Position numbers and translations under genes: made by a program. A stretch of 64,000 bases of DNA from Cymodocea nodosa (lineage: Eukaryota; Streptophyta; Magnoliopsida; Alismatales; Cymodoceaceae), in contig CM072346.1 in assembly GCA_036874045.1 (NCBI GenBank), positions 13,430,001 to 13,494,000 on the forward strand. The letters run 5' to 3'. The notes under the pieces are model-generated. The model made no database searches, had not been told where the DNA came from, and saw nothing but the letters and a program-made list of their open reading frames with translations. This document shows positions 21,898-37,200 of the stretch, piece by piece. The number at the start of each line of letters is the position of its first letter. The first letter of the stretch is position 1.

Positions 21898-22224
21898 ACT
21901 ACACCAAAGTTTTTATCTGGTGATACACAAAACTGTCACATTAGTTAGTTAGGTAAAATTATTATAATAGATCTTTTCTGACAGTTTTATGTCTTGCACA
22001 ATAGATGCTACTACAATAATTATGATGAGGTTATTGTGATTGTTTTTTTCGATCATTACGAAAGACACATTTATTGTCACAGTTTGACAATTGTTACTTT
22101 TTGTCCTTCTTTTATGTCAGTTTTTGATTGCCACAGAAGATTAAGATGCAATGATAATTCGAACTGTTACTAAAAATATCTTTCCTAATAATCATTGACT
22201 GTCACAAAAGATATAGGTGTAGTA
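21897..22224. mobile_element. Possible small CACTA-type element or end fragment
   Basis: It begins with CACTACACCAAAG at 21897, the typical start of plant CACTA transposons, exactly where the inverted PPR arm stops. A partly matching complement, GGTGTAGTA, is at 22216-22224. Between them are repeated motifs such as ACTGTCAC and AACTGTTAC in both orientations, like subterminal repeats. The last terminal base is off and no 3-bp target duplication is obvious, so the right end is uncertain. Confidence 0.4.
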
Positions 22225-25130
22225 CTTCAAACTGTTACAAAATATAGAGATATATATTGAAAAAATATTTATAAGTTTTATGAAATGTGATGGATATTAT
22301 TATAGTACATGTATATACTAAGAAATATATAGAAATTTTATTTTATGAATATGTGATTACTGTTATTTTATTTTCTTTCCCATCTCACAACATTTTCATT
22401 ATGATCAACCAAGTTTAGTATCTAATGCTAATTGATGATAGCATGCCCACACTAAAGCATGGTTTGCACAAAATTAGTGTATTTTGTTGATAGTATCATA
22501 TATATATAGCATGATATAGATGTTGTAAGCATGCATAACACAAATCAAGATCTCTCATGACTCCTACACTTTCTCTCCCTTGCCCATGGGTTTTGAGTAG
22601 AATGGTTTCCTTCCACATGGTATGGGTGGAACCATCCTTTCAAGACAACCCATGATATTTAAGGAGAGTCATGTACCAAGCTAGGTGAGATGCTTAAGGC
22701 AATAGGGCACTTGAGGGTGCACCTTGTGATGTTTTGCCTTTAGGTAGAGGTTTCAATTGATTGTGTTGACTTCAAGCCTGGTCCAAACATAACTCATAGC
22801 CTATAATTCATTTGTGTTATGTTAGTCAATGACAAAATTTAATCATATTGAACCTAGAAAAAATATATCATTTATATGAATAGCATGTCAAAAATTAAAC
22901 AAAATTTGATGATGGTGGTTTCAATATATCATTTTGCAGAATTGTATACAAAATTTATAAAAGATCAATTGTGTTGTGTCGACCTACATGCTTATACAAG
23001 GTTGTACTAACGAGCTAATTCCATGAGAGAGTAATCCAACATGGTCTAAGAAATCATATTGTGTTGATCAATGGCATGGTTAAATCTTGTCAAGTTAGAC
23101 TAACATAATTAGGTCCAACCTAATTTACATCTATGACTAGGACATGATTAACTTGCAATAACCAAGTATCCTGGCTAGCATGGGGATCAAACCTCAATTG
23201 TGTTAAGATTAGGCCCAAGTTGTGAGTGTAAATGGGAAGGAACTCAATTTTCAATGTTAATAGAAATTTCATCCTCAATAAAATGATTATTTAAAAATGT
23301 AAATACAAACTAAACTATGAAAGTAAGTGATCCTTTTTGGAAATTCATTCCATTCTATTTTATTTATTTATTTTTATGATGTTAATATATTCAACTTTAT
23401 CTGATTGTTATTTTACCACCACTATCTTTGAAATGCATTGCTTTTGCACCTCAAACTTAGTTCATTAGTCATATTAATGTTTTGGTCAAGCATTCAATGT
23501 ATTATAATAAATTAGGTTGAAATTACCATATGGATAAAAATTGGTTGTAACCTAGATAAGTGTAGGTTATTACTTAAATAATAGTGACTTGTGATTTAGG
23601 TTACGTGTGACTTATAATGATATAATGAAAGTGTCACATTATTCTTTTTACACTAGTAATCCAATATTGTATGTCTTTTTGCAAAATAATGATTAGCATA
23701 AGATTAAAACCTTTGTGAAACCATAGATAAAGGATAATATCAAGACAAAGTTACACAGTAACGAAGAAAAATAATCTCATAACCAAATAAATGGAGAACT
23801 AAACGCCATTGCCATTCACTTCATTCCCCTATTTCCAAGAGGAACAAAGTTTGAGATTGAAATCAACGTTACCAAAGCCACTTACCTGATTGGAACTACG
23901 ATTTCAAATTGATTGAACTTCATTGATTTTATTTACTCTTACATCTGAAGAAAGAATTTTTTTAATAAAAAATAGTTAAAACTAAGATTTTTGCAAAATA
24001 TCAAAGATATATCCCCAAGGGAAAGAGCCGAAATGGAATTGTTAAAGTAGGGTAAGCAATACAAGATGTCAATTTGAAATTCTTAATATTAAATTAATAA
24101 CCATAGTAAATTTTATTTTTATTCACTAAATGCTATAATGACGCCACAAACTTGGAAATTTTGTTACTTTATTATTTATTGGATTTTAAATTCAACGAAA
24201 TTCATGTATGACTTTCAAAAATATCTCACCATAGATTCTAGTGGAAATAAATCAGTAGACCTTTATTTAGGTGCTAGAAAAAATATAAATAGGTAGACCT
24301 TTGTTTAGTTTGAGATCAATATTTTTTATACACCTAAAGTTGATTTAATGTTACTCAATGTCTATTTGTGCACTTAAAAGTAACAAAAAAGAAAATATCA
24401 AAAAATCTAAAAAGTGACTAAAAAGAAAGTTGCAGAAAGTTATCATAAATTTATGGAAGTGACAGAAATGTCTAAAAAGTGAAAAAATAACAAAATATAA
24501 TAAAATATGAATGAATAATATAAAAATATTTATATACATATTAAGTTTACAAAAAAATTAAAAATATTTATATTCTTTATAATTGTACATTATACATTAC
24601 GAGGTTAAATTTATAACATATAAATTTAACATATTGTAAAAATTTATTATTATTATAATTATTCATTAATTATTATTTCATCTTTTTTTTAACACACGAA
24701 TTTAATAAATTATATTTCTTTTCTTTTTTTACCTTACTTTTAAACTCTCTAATTTGAGAAAAAAGATGACTTTAATTACACTTACAAAACTTTCTCTAGA
24801 AAGTAATAATGAAAAGTAATGGACATTTTCCCTTATTTTTTACCAAACACAAATACAAAATATTTTTTTATCATTTTCCCTTATTTTTCTTTTTATCACT
24901 TTTCTTCATATACAAACCCTTCTTTGGACTTAAATAATTTTATAATTTCTATGGTAATTGATCTACCATTTTCAATAATTCTTTGCTCTTGAAGTTCAAA
25001 AAAAGTTGAATTGATATTGTCAAACAGAACTACAAAATTTAAATCTTTCATTCCATTTCAGTGTTTTTATTACTTCTTTCTTGGATTTTTTTTTTAATTT
25101 TATCGAGCTCTGTTTTTATCTTCTTCTTTT
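22225..25130. other. AT-rich intergenic DNA before the TBL2-like gene
   Basis: No gene, RNA gene or recognisable transposon protein was found. The section 22560-23270 is somewhat less AT-rich and may be very old repeat DNA. Around 24380-24490 short motifs such as AAAAAGTGA recur. The 3' part, from 24550 on, is dominated by A and T runs. Confidence 0.45.
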
Positions 25131-25270
25131 TTTTCAGCTGTGTTTGGGGTTTTTTTTGCCTTATTAATTCGAGAAAAAAAAAACAAAAATAACACGACTC
25201 ACCACTGCCGGCTGATCGAGCGCGAGCAGGCGGACGAGAGAACCCCATCGACCATCGTAGACTCGACCGA

Positions 25271-28200
25271 ATGCCGTCGCCACCGCCGACTTCCATTGCC
25301 TCTTTCATCTCGTCCATCCCGGTTCCACTCTTCTCCGCTGCCGTCGGCGGCGCCTTGGTGCTCCTCTTTTTCGCTGGCTATTTCCGCCGGAGGCGTGCGG
25401 AAGTCGCCTCCATCGCCGCCCCAACGGAGCTGGCCAAGACCTACTCCGAAACGAAGCCGCAGAAGCCCCATGCTGCCAGGAAGGCCCAGTACAAGTCTCA
25501 CCACTCCCATGGCTCCGACAAGGTGAGGGAGACTTACGGTACCGTAGCAGTTTCCTCGAGGGAGTCTGTGTATTGAGGTCTGTTTGTTGTAGGATCATGG
25601 GAGACGCCATCATCATTTGGATGTGAATACCTTGAAGGGACACGGGGATTGCGTGACAGGCCTTTCGTTCTCGTCCGATGGGAGGAATCTTGTGACTGGT
25701 ATTCGTTTTTGGTGTTGCCTATTTGAGATTCTTGTGGATTGAAATGTGATTGATTTATCTCCGAAAAGTCGCGAGTTTTGTTTTTGTCTGATTGTGCTTT
25801 CATTTGCAGCTTGTATGGATGGTGTGGTAAGGGTATTCAAGCTGGATGATGCATCAAGCAAGAGCTTCAAGTAGGTACTGCTGATTTACCGTTTTTTGAT
25901 TTATCGAAATTTAAGTAATAAATATAATTCTGCATTTTGTAGGTTTTTAAAGATAAATATGCCGCCTGGGGCTAATCCTACTGCAGTTACCTTCTCGGAG
26001 GGAGCATCTTCCATTGTAGTGGCAGGACAGAAACTTTTTGGGGCTAATCTGTATATGTATGGTAATATAGAGAAACCTTCCGACGATGGGAAACAAAAGG
26101 GCAAGTCATCCCTTCCAGAGATCGTGTGGGAGCATGAGAAAGTGCATGAAATGAGGTCCATCTTAACTTTGGTTGGACTAACTGCTACTTATGGAAGTGC
26201 CGATGGAAGCACCATCATTGCCTCCTGCTCAGAAGGTGCAAGATATAGTTCTTTCCAACCAGATAATTTAGGGTTAAAAATGTTGATGCGTGCTGTTATA
26301 AATCTCCATGCCTTTGTTCTCTATGGTTTGCATGCTTGTTACTAAGGTCCTTCCATTTGAAAGTTAGGATGCTGACTGAATACAGTACATGCAAAAATGT
26401 GTGTGGGTGTGTGTGGCAAGGACTAGGAAACTGTATGGTTAGATATTATTGCTTCATACACACTTAATCTTTTCTAAATGATGCATGCTCTGATATATCT
26501 GCATATTGGCACTAAGATTGAATACTTGCAAATTGTCAGGTACTGATATCAAGCTTTGGCATGGGAAAAGTGGCAAGAATTTGGGAACTGTAGATACAAA
26601 CCAACTGAAGAACACAATGGCTGCTGTATCTCCAAATGGACGATTTGTTGCTGCTGCTGCTTTTACAGCAGACGTCAAGGTTGACATTTTTAGGGAATTT
26701 AAAAATTTTATTGTTGAACTATCTTTTAATGTTATACTGTTTTCTGAATTCTGCTGGATTATGAGCAAAGAAAGCTACAATTTTGCTAAGATTTTTCTTC
26801 ATTACAAAATATATTTACTTATGTTGGAATATTTAGATTTAAAATTTTATTCTCTTTATTGAACAAGAGAATTTTCTAAACATTCTCTAGTTATTGAATG
26901 CCTTGTGTTGCTATCATCAGGTATGGGAAATTATTTATTCTAAGGATGGATTGGTCAAGGAGGTTGTAAAAGCCATGCAGCTGAAGGGACACAAGGTGAC
27001 ACATAATTGTATCATATTTTGAACTTAAACTATCATATAGGAAGGAAAAAAACATGTTAGTTTGCTGCTTTCATCATAGCAAGGATTTGTTGATTCCTAG
27101 CAAACTCGTATTCCCATTGTTTTTGGTACTATTAACATAGGAGGATTTGGCCTTATCTATAGAAAGACAAATTACTTTTTTTACTTTGAGAAGGATAAAG
27201 TTATATCTTATTAAAAATAAATTTTAACCAAGATACAAGGTGATTGATTCAAAGATTTTATCAAGAGAGACAAAAACAACATAATTAAAAATAGTGAAGA
27301 AAGATTTAAAATTACATAAATCAATTGACTATTTGGTGATGAATAGCAATAAATGAAAAGAAAGGATTCATGTAGTTGATCTTTTAGTAAGATTGAGGCA
27401 TTGATTGTTGTTGTAAAATATCCACATCAATCTGATCTTTTTTAGGAAAAGTAGTGTGAATCTCATTCATTGAAGATAAGTTTCATCCAGAGAAAGCAAA
27501 AATAATTAACTTCGATAAGCAATCCAAAACAGAAAAGAAAACAGAAAGAAAATTAGGATTTTTTCGTAGAGCTTAAGTAGCAATAATCTCTAAAAGTTTC
27601 ATGGATTCTTTGTTAAAAATTATTGCATTTCTTTTTAGATAGATGACCCAATGGATTGCATGAGTCATGCCGATGACCTTGTGAGTTCTATCAATTTTCT
27701 TTGACTAACATAGATAGCTTATTTCTTAGTTGGTCAATGCTTCTATTAGATTTAAATTTATAGCTTTCCATAGTTCCTGAATGTAGGGACAACTGCAGAT
27801 GGGATGATCTGCATCCTCAATATTTAGCTTATAAAAAGTCATAGGGCATCTGCATTAGCATCCCATTTTGTACCATAGGCCTTAGCAATTAACTTATGCA
27901 TCAAGAATCTCATGAAGGTTCTAAAATTCACAGGGGATCTATCCTTCCCATACTAGTGAAGGGGGTGGTGGTGGCAAGGATCCTTATCTTGACCCAGTGG
28001 AAGTCCCTAATGATTGCTAGCTATGAATTAGACTTCATTGGTTGCATCCTAGTAGAGTGAGTCCAAGCCACTTGATGGTGGGTCAAAGGAATACAGGGAA
28101 TGTAAGAAGCAGGAAAGTTCTTCCATTGATGATTAACTTATGTATCAAGAATCTCATGAAGGCTCTAACTTCACAGGGGATCTACTCTTTCCATGCTATT

Positions 28201-31200
28201 AAGGGGGCCAAGGGTTGTTGTCTTGATCTAGCAGAAGTACCTACTGATTGCTAACTGTGAATTGGACTTTGTTGGTTTCATCCTAGTAGAGCGAGTCTAG
28301 GCTACTTGATTGTGGGTCAGTAGTATACAAGGAATATAAGTAGGAAAATTCTTCCATTCATTGTCCTTGATAAATTCTCCTTCTAAGCAACACTTTTTGT
28401 GACTAGTTGTTGTTCTCATAAGATCCAACATTCCTTATGTAAGCCCTCTTATCTAAGGATATCTTGGGTTTTGTTAAAAGAAGGAAATTTATCCTGGAGA
28501 GGCTTATTGTGCACCCAACTATTTTCCTAAAATGGCAATGAGGTGACATTGCCAATTTTGAAGGTAACAAGATTGTTAGAGAAGCTCTTAAAATCACTGA
28601 TGCTATGCCAAAACTGAGATGAAGATTTTCCATACCAATAGGTGATATTAGTATATTTACTGTGAATGATGCTGGAAAAGAGTCTTCCCTTGTCATTTGC
28701 TTATCTCCAATGTCATTTGCAGAGAACAGCTTTGTTAAATGTCTCTAGACTTGTAACTCCCAGGTTGCTAAGTCTTATTGGAAGGCGATAGTTTGCCAAT
28801 TGACGAGATGCACCCCATTCAAGTTCTCTTGGCCATTCTACCAAATCCAATGTCTAAGCTTCCTTTCTAGAATACAGTTGACACCATTAGGCAATCAAAA
28901 AGTTGGACACTTTTCAAAAGACAGATTAAGATATCTGGTTTGTCATCCTTGTAACTTCTAATCCACTTTCTTTGCCAATGAGAAATCCCAATCACTTTTG
29001 TTGGGTTTGTGATGTAATGCTGCCCATTCAATTTCCCTTGGTCACTGCACCAAATCCAATCTCTAAATTTCCAGTCCTAAGTATTTGTGGGTGCCCTCTT
29101 TAATTTTACAATTAAGGATAGAAGAAGGAAGATGTAAATCCTTCATTAACATGTGAATTTCTTGAATTGAGCTCTTGGAGCAATTTATTCCAAGGCTCAA
29201 CATCATTTCAAATGTTCTAATTAGTAAGGTAAGCCTTTGGATCTGCTCAACTAAGACCCCACAAAAAAGTAGCAAGCATATTGGAGAATACTAACTTTCA
29301 CCATTAGTAATAGAATAATGCAATTGGTCATTCATTCCATTGTAAGGGTGGGAAGGCATAGGGCCTATATTGTTACCTGCCACTTTTCATTTAGTGGCTT
29401 GTAAGAATATGTTGAGGATGGGAAGTTGAAGTGTTGGGCATCTGTAGGAGCCTTCCAATGATGGTGATGATTTGGTGAGTTCAAAAACCTTTGCACCTTT
29501 TAATTGCAAACGAGTAGTGGTTGTGGAGTAAAACAGATCAATCTAGTGTTGTGGCTATTAGTGCTAATAATAGAGGTAGAGGTATATGTGGGTTGGGTGT
29601 CACTTGTTAACCTAACTTGATCCTACCTATTTTGAGTAGTGGGTTAAGGTGATGGTTTTTATTTATCCATCACTTGTGAGCTTGTTATGCTAACCTATTT
29701 TCTTAGTGGGTTAGGATATGAGTCGTACGCAATGATGACCTGTTAATCCATTACCTATATGATTGCTTCATAATTTTTTATTATTTATATATAAAAATCT
29801 TGAAAGATGTCTAACTTTACAATCTAACCTTAGCTATTTAGTATTTTAGATAGGTAATACATGATATATTCAATGAATAATATGCTTTATTGATTAGAAA
29901 TGTTTTATTACTAAATATTTATCTATATAATAATTTTATTAGTTTTAGTAGATGTATGAATTAAAATAATGTTTATGTCAATTTTTAATTTAATTTTGTC
30001 TATAAAAAATCTTAAATGATCCAAAAAAAGATTAAAATTAACTTAAAAAGTTCATCTGTTTGGCCCACCAACCTAACCTTGATCCTTTATTTTAGATTGA
30101 GTTGTGTTAGGGTGAAGTGTTCAAAAGAAGGGTCATAACAACCTGTTGCCTGTTAAATCGAAATGGGTTGGGTGGCTGGTTGACCTCTAGTTCATTCTAA
30201 CCCAATTTGTTTACACTCCTAGCTAATAGGGTCTTGGGAGTGTAGTGCTGTTGGGGTCCTAGCACTGTTTGAAGTGTTTCAATTATGGTCCTTAAAGCAA
30301 AGAATGTTGCAATAGTCGAGTGTGCTGAAAATGTAGAGGTTTAGACTGTAAAGAGATGTCCTGCCCTGGCAAAGGTGCTAGTCCAACAATGGGTACATGT
30401 CCTAGGAATTTTCATATGCTGTAGCTAGGAGAGAGGATGGTAGGTTCCTTCAAAGAAGCCCTTTTAAATTATGCTCCTAGATGTGTAGTGCATGCTTCCT
30501 TTTCACCCATTGACATGAAAGTGGACTTGCTAGAATTGAGGATCACTATCTATGGAGTAGAAATTTAGGTGTAATCATGGTCTTTGGTGAGGTTTGGAGT
30601 AGCTTGACTTTCACAAGTGTTGTTCAAGGTGTTGGGGGAGTGGTTTAAGATTTGTAAGGATTGGTGAGAAGGAAGGATTGCTATCTAGGATTGACTTTCA
30701 CTATTTAGGATTGGTACTATCCAATGTGCAAAGTTCTTGGTGTTGAATCATAAGCTATAGTTCTCACATGGGTTGGGCCAAATTGTGTTGGTCAATGGCT
30801 TGTCACAGTTTCACGAGCCATGTTAAAGGTACGACACATAGACATCAGCAGGCAGTAGGCTATAGCTAGCCATTGTCGACTACACTGTTGTGGGCCTGCA
30901 ACTGTATGGGTGTGGGTGAGTAGAAGATTGGGGTGCAAGCGACTGCTGATTGGAGGTTTTTGGGCAATTTAATGATTTGGATGGAGATAAAGTGGTAGAT
31001 GACATGCTGGCATAGTTTAGAGTTTCATTGTAGGCCTTGCAGCAAGGTGGCATGATTGTGTGAGGTGTTGTGTGGGTGTGGGTGGGGTTTTATGAGGGCA
31101 AGTGGTCAATAGCAATGGTTGAGGTCGACTCGAGCCTTAAGGGTAGCCTATTGCATCTAACAGGTGGGTGCTTGCATCCAAAGGTTGAGCGTTTGCATCC

Positions 31201-34200
31201 AATAGGTAAGTGTTTGTGCCACTCACCCCACCTTTGAACTGACCACTTGATTGCTCATAGCTTTGCATGCTAGTCCAGTAGATGCAAAGACATCTACTTG
31301 TACTTACCCTACACTAGTCTAGTTGCCATGTGCCAATTGTCACGTAGCCCACTTGTCACCCATGCTGCTCACCAGTTACTACCTAGCTTGCCTATATGGG
31401 CCATGCTAGCATGGTTAAACCTTGCTGATCAATGGCCTAGGCCAGGCCAAGCCTATAAGTCATGCTTGGGCTGCTCCAAGTGGTGTTTGACACTACGTGA
31501 ATAGTGCTTAGGCCAAAGGAGTTTCAAGCTGTATTAGGTCTATTGGCATCTATACCATAAGTGGGTGGATAGTTGAGAGGCTCATTTCAATGCCCGGTCT
31601 CCCATACATAATGCTTATTCTTTATTTTCAGATTGGTAGGTTGTTTGGAGTCTCATTTTATGTTAGGAACCTGGAGTTGATGAGTTGGATAATGGCTAGC
31701 CTTGGAAGATTTCAAGGCTTCTTCTAGGGTAGAAATGGGGTCTTTGATTCAAAGGAGATTATGATTCTTGTTTAGAATGATAGTCCTTTACTTGGTGGAG
31801 ATAGTTGTGGCTAGTGTGATCTGTAGGGTTAAATTGATAGTGATGGGTTTATGGGTTTCAAGGAAGTTAGTGGTTAATGAAGTGGGCAAACAAAGAGTTT
31901 ATCAAAGTAGAAACCTATTTGTTGTGGAAGAGGGTTACTCAGACTCAAGCTCGTGATCAAAATGGCTAACAAAGTTGGACACAATAACTTGTTACAATGA
32001 GCATTAAGAGGTTGAACAAGATGGTCTACGTAGATTGGGTGCTTGTGTCAAACCGGATCCAATAAATTGTGAGTCTGATGTGGTAGTGGTTGTTCAAATT
32101 TTTCATTCCTCTATCATTACTGGATAGGTCAACACTGAGCTAGATGACATGGATTTTACCAAGGATTGTTAGTAGTCGTTGGATCTTCGTAATCAAGAAT
32201 AGCTCTAGATTATCATTAGTTAGGTTGTGATGATGTGGATGGGATTTTGTAGAAGATTAAATTGTAGCTTTTGTTAATCTAGATCCAATTTTGCATTAAC
32301 TATCTTCCTTGCTTGTGATCATTGTGATTGGTGGTGCAATGCCTTCAATGGACTTGGTGATTATCTAGCAAGTTTCAAGGTTGCTCTTGGGGACCAACAG
32401 TGTATTAGGCAAACCTAGTAGGGGATCCATGATCTTTGAAATGGTGGTGTGCTCTTGGAAGTTGGTGGTAAGCTCTCTTTGTTTGACAGTTTGGTTGCTA
32501 GAGATCTTGCCATGTCTTTAAGAGGTATATTGTTGGTAGAGGGCTTTCTTTTGAGCTTGTGGCCCTTTTTGATGAATCTGGGTGGGGGAAGGTGTTGTTA
32601 ATGTCTATAAAAAGGTGGCTAGCTAGCACCTTTCATAATGGGGCTAAAAGGATGTGTTAGGAAGAAAGAATAGTCAACATGGGTAATTGATCCTCTCCAC
32701 TTGTGGGAAAGCTCTTTATGCATGTGATATCGTGCCTCCTTAAGTAGTAGTTGAAGGTAATCAAATGCATGGTTTAATGTGCCTAGGCAAGCCTAGGGTG
32801 CTTTGGTTGTGGTAGAGATTATAACTTGGCTCTAGTTGCTTGTGACATTATGATTTTGTGGTTGTTTTATCTTGTTGTACCTTGTGTTTCTTTTATGTTT
32901 TTTTAGTGTGTATTGGTTTTGAATTGTGAGAAAATATTTAAATTTATGCAATTTAACTGAAGATTTAACTATAGATAGTGATACATGAAAAAAATGAATT
33001 CATGTGATTGACCCTACATAATGGGATTATGATTTAGATTACTGTTATTGTGATGCATCATTTTAGATTTTCTTGCTCTTTTCTTGGATCTTCTTGTAAC
33101 TAAAGCCAACCTATGCTTTTTATTTTCATTTTTAGCTTATGTGTATAGCTTGTGTAGGCCACCATCTTTTCTCCATTTTAATGGGTTTGCTTGTTACTGC
33201 TAAAAAATCTATTGTGAGGAATGAGTTATTGAATTCAAACTTAGGCAAGATACTTTCATTATCTCATTGCAAAAAGGAAATACTAGCCTTCACAAGTTCA
33301 TGCCTATTTACCAAGCTTTCGATCAGCCCTTGTTCACTACCATGTGGCAAATATGAGTTAAGATGTTCACTCCTAAATTAAATAGTAGCAACAAAATAGG
33401 GTAACCCTATTTAACACACCTCCCAAAAGAGAAGTGCCCCCTATTTTCACATTCACTAGCAATGATCCCTTGGTTGAGTGGAGGATGTTATTAATTTAGG
33501 TGATCTTGGAATCCATGTGTTGTAAGAGCTTCCATAAGATCATGTATTAGTTGCTTTGTGGTCTTCTTGCATTATCGAGTAGAAATGCCTAAAGATTGTA
33601 GGAGGGTAGCCATCTAGTCACAAGGCACTATTAGTAGCCATGTCAAAAACAACAAGCTTAATTTCTTTTGACATGAACACATTAATCAACATATCTTATT
33701 CTTGAGTGTTGAATTTGTTTAGGCCATTTAAAAACCACTATGTTCTCCATGCACCTTATTGTTGAAACAAAACTTTATAAATGTTGGGAGTAGCATGGAC
33801 TGGTTAGAGGCAATGAGTCATACTTTATGGATAAGTTGGAGAGAGTTAACACTCAATATGAGGAGCTATCCCTTACACTGGCCAACCAATAGAGAGAACC
33901 ATTAACACCTCTTGAGGAAAGAAATGAAGGCAACATCCACACTCAAACCATTAAAGTTGACTTTCCTTTCTAGAAGGCAAAGAACCTAGTGCTTGGATTT
34001 ACAAGGTAGAACAATTTTAACAAGGGAACATAATGTGCTATTGGGCATTGGCCACCCTCTATGTGTAGGGGGATGCACTACTGGAGCATATGTGGTTCAT
34101 GAAGAGCAACCCATGAGCTATGTGGGAGGGGCACAAGGTGGTGTTGGAAGTTTGCTTCGATTCAACCTAATATAAAGATCCAAGAATCCAATTGATGCAT

Positions 34201-37200
34201 TCTCAAGTTGAAACAAACCAAAGCCTTGATGGAATATCAATGTAACTTTGAGAGGCTTTCCAACTTGGTACACGACTTGAGTGAGGGCTTTCTTGTTAGC
34301 TATTTTGTAAGAGGCTTCCAGGATGAGATCAAGTGGGAGGTGTAGATGTTCTCACCAGCCACTCTTTCAATGGCGGTTGACTTAGCTCAAGTTCAAGAGG
34401 AGAAAATTAACTATGGCCATAGTGTCTTTTGAAGTAACCCTTTTAAAGGTTACTAATAGCACCAATAATAGCCTCATCTGTCATTCATTGATGAGGACTT
34501 TCACATGCTTCATTTCAGTGGAGGCCAAGGAACGATGAGATAAAGGCCTTTGTTTCAATTATAATGAGATGTATCACTTGAGACATTGATGCAAGACTTT
34601 TTGAGAGCTCTACATAGAGGTAGATGACCACAAAGGGGATGAGCTGCAAAACTTACCATTCTAGACATGCAACCACTGCTTTAGCCAATAGAGAATCAAA
34701 TCCCCAACATCTTGTTGCAAGCCATGATGGGGTTCTTTCAATTTGAAACCATGAATGTAATGGGGAGGTTGCTGTGAATGCTAATCACGGTGCTTGTTAA
34801 CTAGGAGTTATCACAACTTTATATAAAAGGGTCTTGTGGGGCACATAGGGTTGTAAGAATGATATTTACTCTTAAGAGATTGGCTTATATGCACCATAGG
34901 TAGTCCTTGCATGAGAATCACTCCAATGTTGACCCCAAATGTGTTGCACTCTAGTTTGATCTTCTCTACTCTACCTCCTTTATTGTTCTCCATTGATTCA
35001 CCTTGCCAGCCATCATCCACCATAGCGCATTGATGACGTGGTTGACCTCCCAAATGCACTCAAGGGAGCTCCTCTTGATGAACACATTACCTTTTGTAAT
35101 ATTTTACAACTGTTCTAGTGTTCTTCAATGTTGATGGCCACTAAGTTGGACTTTGAAACCACCTCATTGTTTGGTCAATTCCATATACCTGAGAGATGAG
35201 AAGTTGGGAGATGATGGGTGTTGGAGGTTGTGTACAACCCATCCTCTCTAACATTACTGTGTAGAAGATTCTTGATCAATAGATGATGGGCTTTGTATGT
35301 GTATCTTCTCTAGAATTCATGGTTGGTATTCTTGGCATGGCTCGCCTGTAACAGCTTTTGTAGCAACTTCTGGAGTCCCGGTAGTGTGAGAGGGCTCCTT
35401 ATACAGGACAAGCAGAAGGCCCTCCAATCATAGGTTTTTAGGCCATAGAAGAGTCAACAAAAGCCATGTGTTTTGTATTTTGTTCTTTACCAGGTTGATC
35501 AGATTTGTCCATAAATCATTGCACGATTGTGAAGGATATTTGGACTATATAGCTGAAATGGAATTTTGTTATATTCCACTATGAGCTTACTGTAGTGGAG
35601 GATCTTGTTGCTATGGCTGATCACTTCTTCAGTGCATGGGAGAGGGTTTTTCTTTGTTGGAGTTGTAGTTTACTTACTGCACTATTCTTGTCTCTCTCTT
35701 TTTTCCCATTTCTTTTCTTTTGAGGCCTCTGTTTTGGGAGGTTTGTATCTGAATGGTCTTATTTGATTAATAAGATTCACCCTACTAAAAAAAATTCAAA
35801 GCAAGTTTGTGAAATCTAAATTAATGATTGACCGAAAGGAGCAACTCATCACTCTTTATCAAGGCTCCTCTGTGGTAGTAAATACATCTAGATTTCCCAC
35901 GTGGGATCTGTTTGTATCTGCTTCTAGGGTTGATTTCTGGACTTCAACAACTGGAAGAAGTCCCAGAGGTTAGTTGTAGACCCAAATAGGACTTAGCTAC
36001 TAGGAGAAGCTTTCAGCTTTTCTAAGCACAAAATAGGTTTAGACGTAGCCTCTATAGAAGCTCAATTTTTTCAGCTTCATGTTAAAGCTGAGTTTCTGAA
36101 CTTTTATTTTGAAAAATGCCCTCATAACTTAATGTTATTTTCATACAAAACCAAAACTTGTTTACATAAAATTCTATCCAAATATTGCTTGTCTTTCCCT
36201 TTCATTTAGTTGTTTTGCAATTTTTGTTGAAGTAAATTTCTATACTTGGAATTAAAAAAATTTGTGTAGAAGTTATTAAGGCTCTCAAGTTATACTGAAT
36301 GAGATTTTTAAATTGTTGAGAAGCTAGTTTCCCTAAAAAGCTGTAGAGTTTCACTGCTACAATCAATTAAAAAGCTAGCTTCTACAAGTGGGTGGATTGA
36401 AACAAACCTTTAATGACCAATGTGAATGTTAAAAAAATTCTTAAAATTAGAAACAACTTTCGAATTTTGACTACTGAAGGCACTTGTTCTGCCAGTTTTT
36501 GACACTGAGAGTCGCTTCAATAAAAAGATTCTTTTTCAAAAAAGAATTCATGCCTTTTCATTCCATATGTAGCCAGAATTCAATTTAATAGTTCTGGATG
36601 GCCAACTGGCATGCTCTTACATACACCCATTATTTCCAATATTCACTGTTTTCTTGTTTTTGATTGTGTTCTTTTTTTCTCAGAGTGCTGTCAATTGGTT
36701 GTGCTTTACTCCAAACTCAGAACAGATAATTACATCATCAAAGGATGGAACCATACGAATATGGAACATTAATGGTAAGCCACATGGTATAGTATTTATT
36801 TGTGTCAAAGATTTCATAACTGTACCCACCATTGAATCGTTCTTGTGGCCAGTTCGGCTCAAAACCTGGTAGAATCAGTTCAACTGGATGATATCATAAT
36901 CACATCATTGATTAATTAACAAAACAAGAAAAACGAGGGAAAAGGGAAATATCAGAAAAATAATAAAAATTAAGAAAAATATAATGATTCTAGTTATATT
37001 CACCATTATAATAGAAAAAGAAAGGGAAAATGGGTTGATAATCAGGTGTTGAGGTCACTGGTGGTTCCAAGTCCATTAGTTAAGTCGGAAAAGCTATTCC
37101 ATGGCATGCTATTGGACTGGTTTGGTCCAACCATACAGTCTAACACCATTTTAGAATATTTATTTATATTTCAAGTATGAGGGTCCATTAGTGGCTTTGT

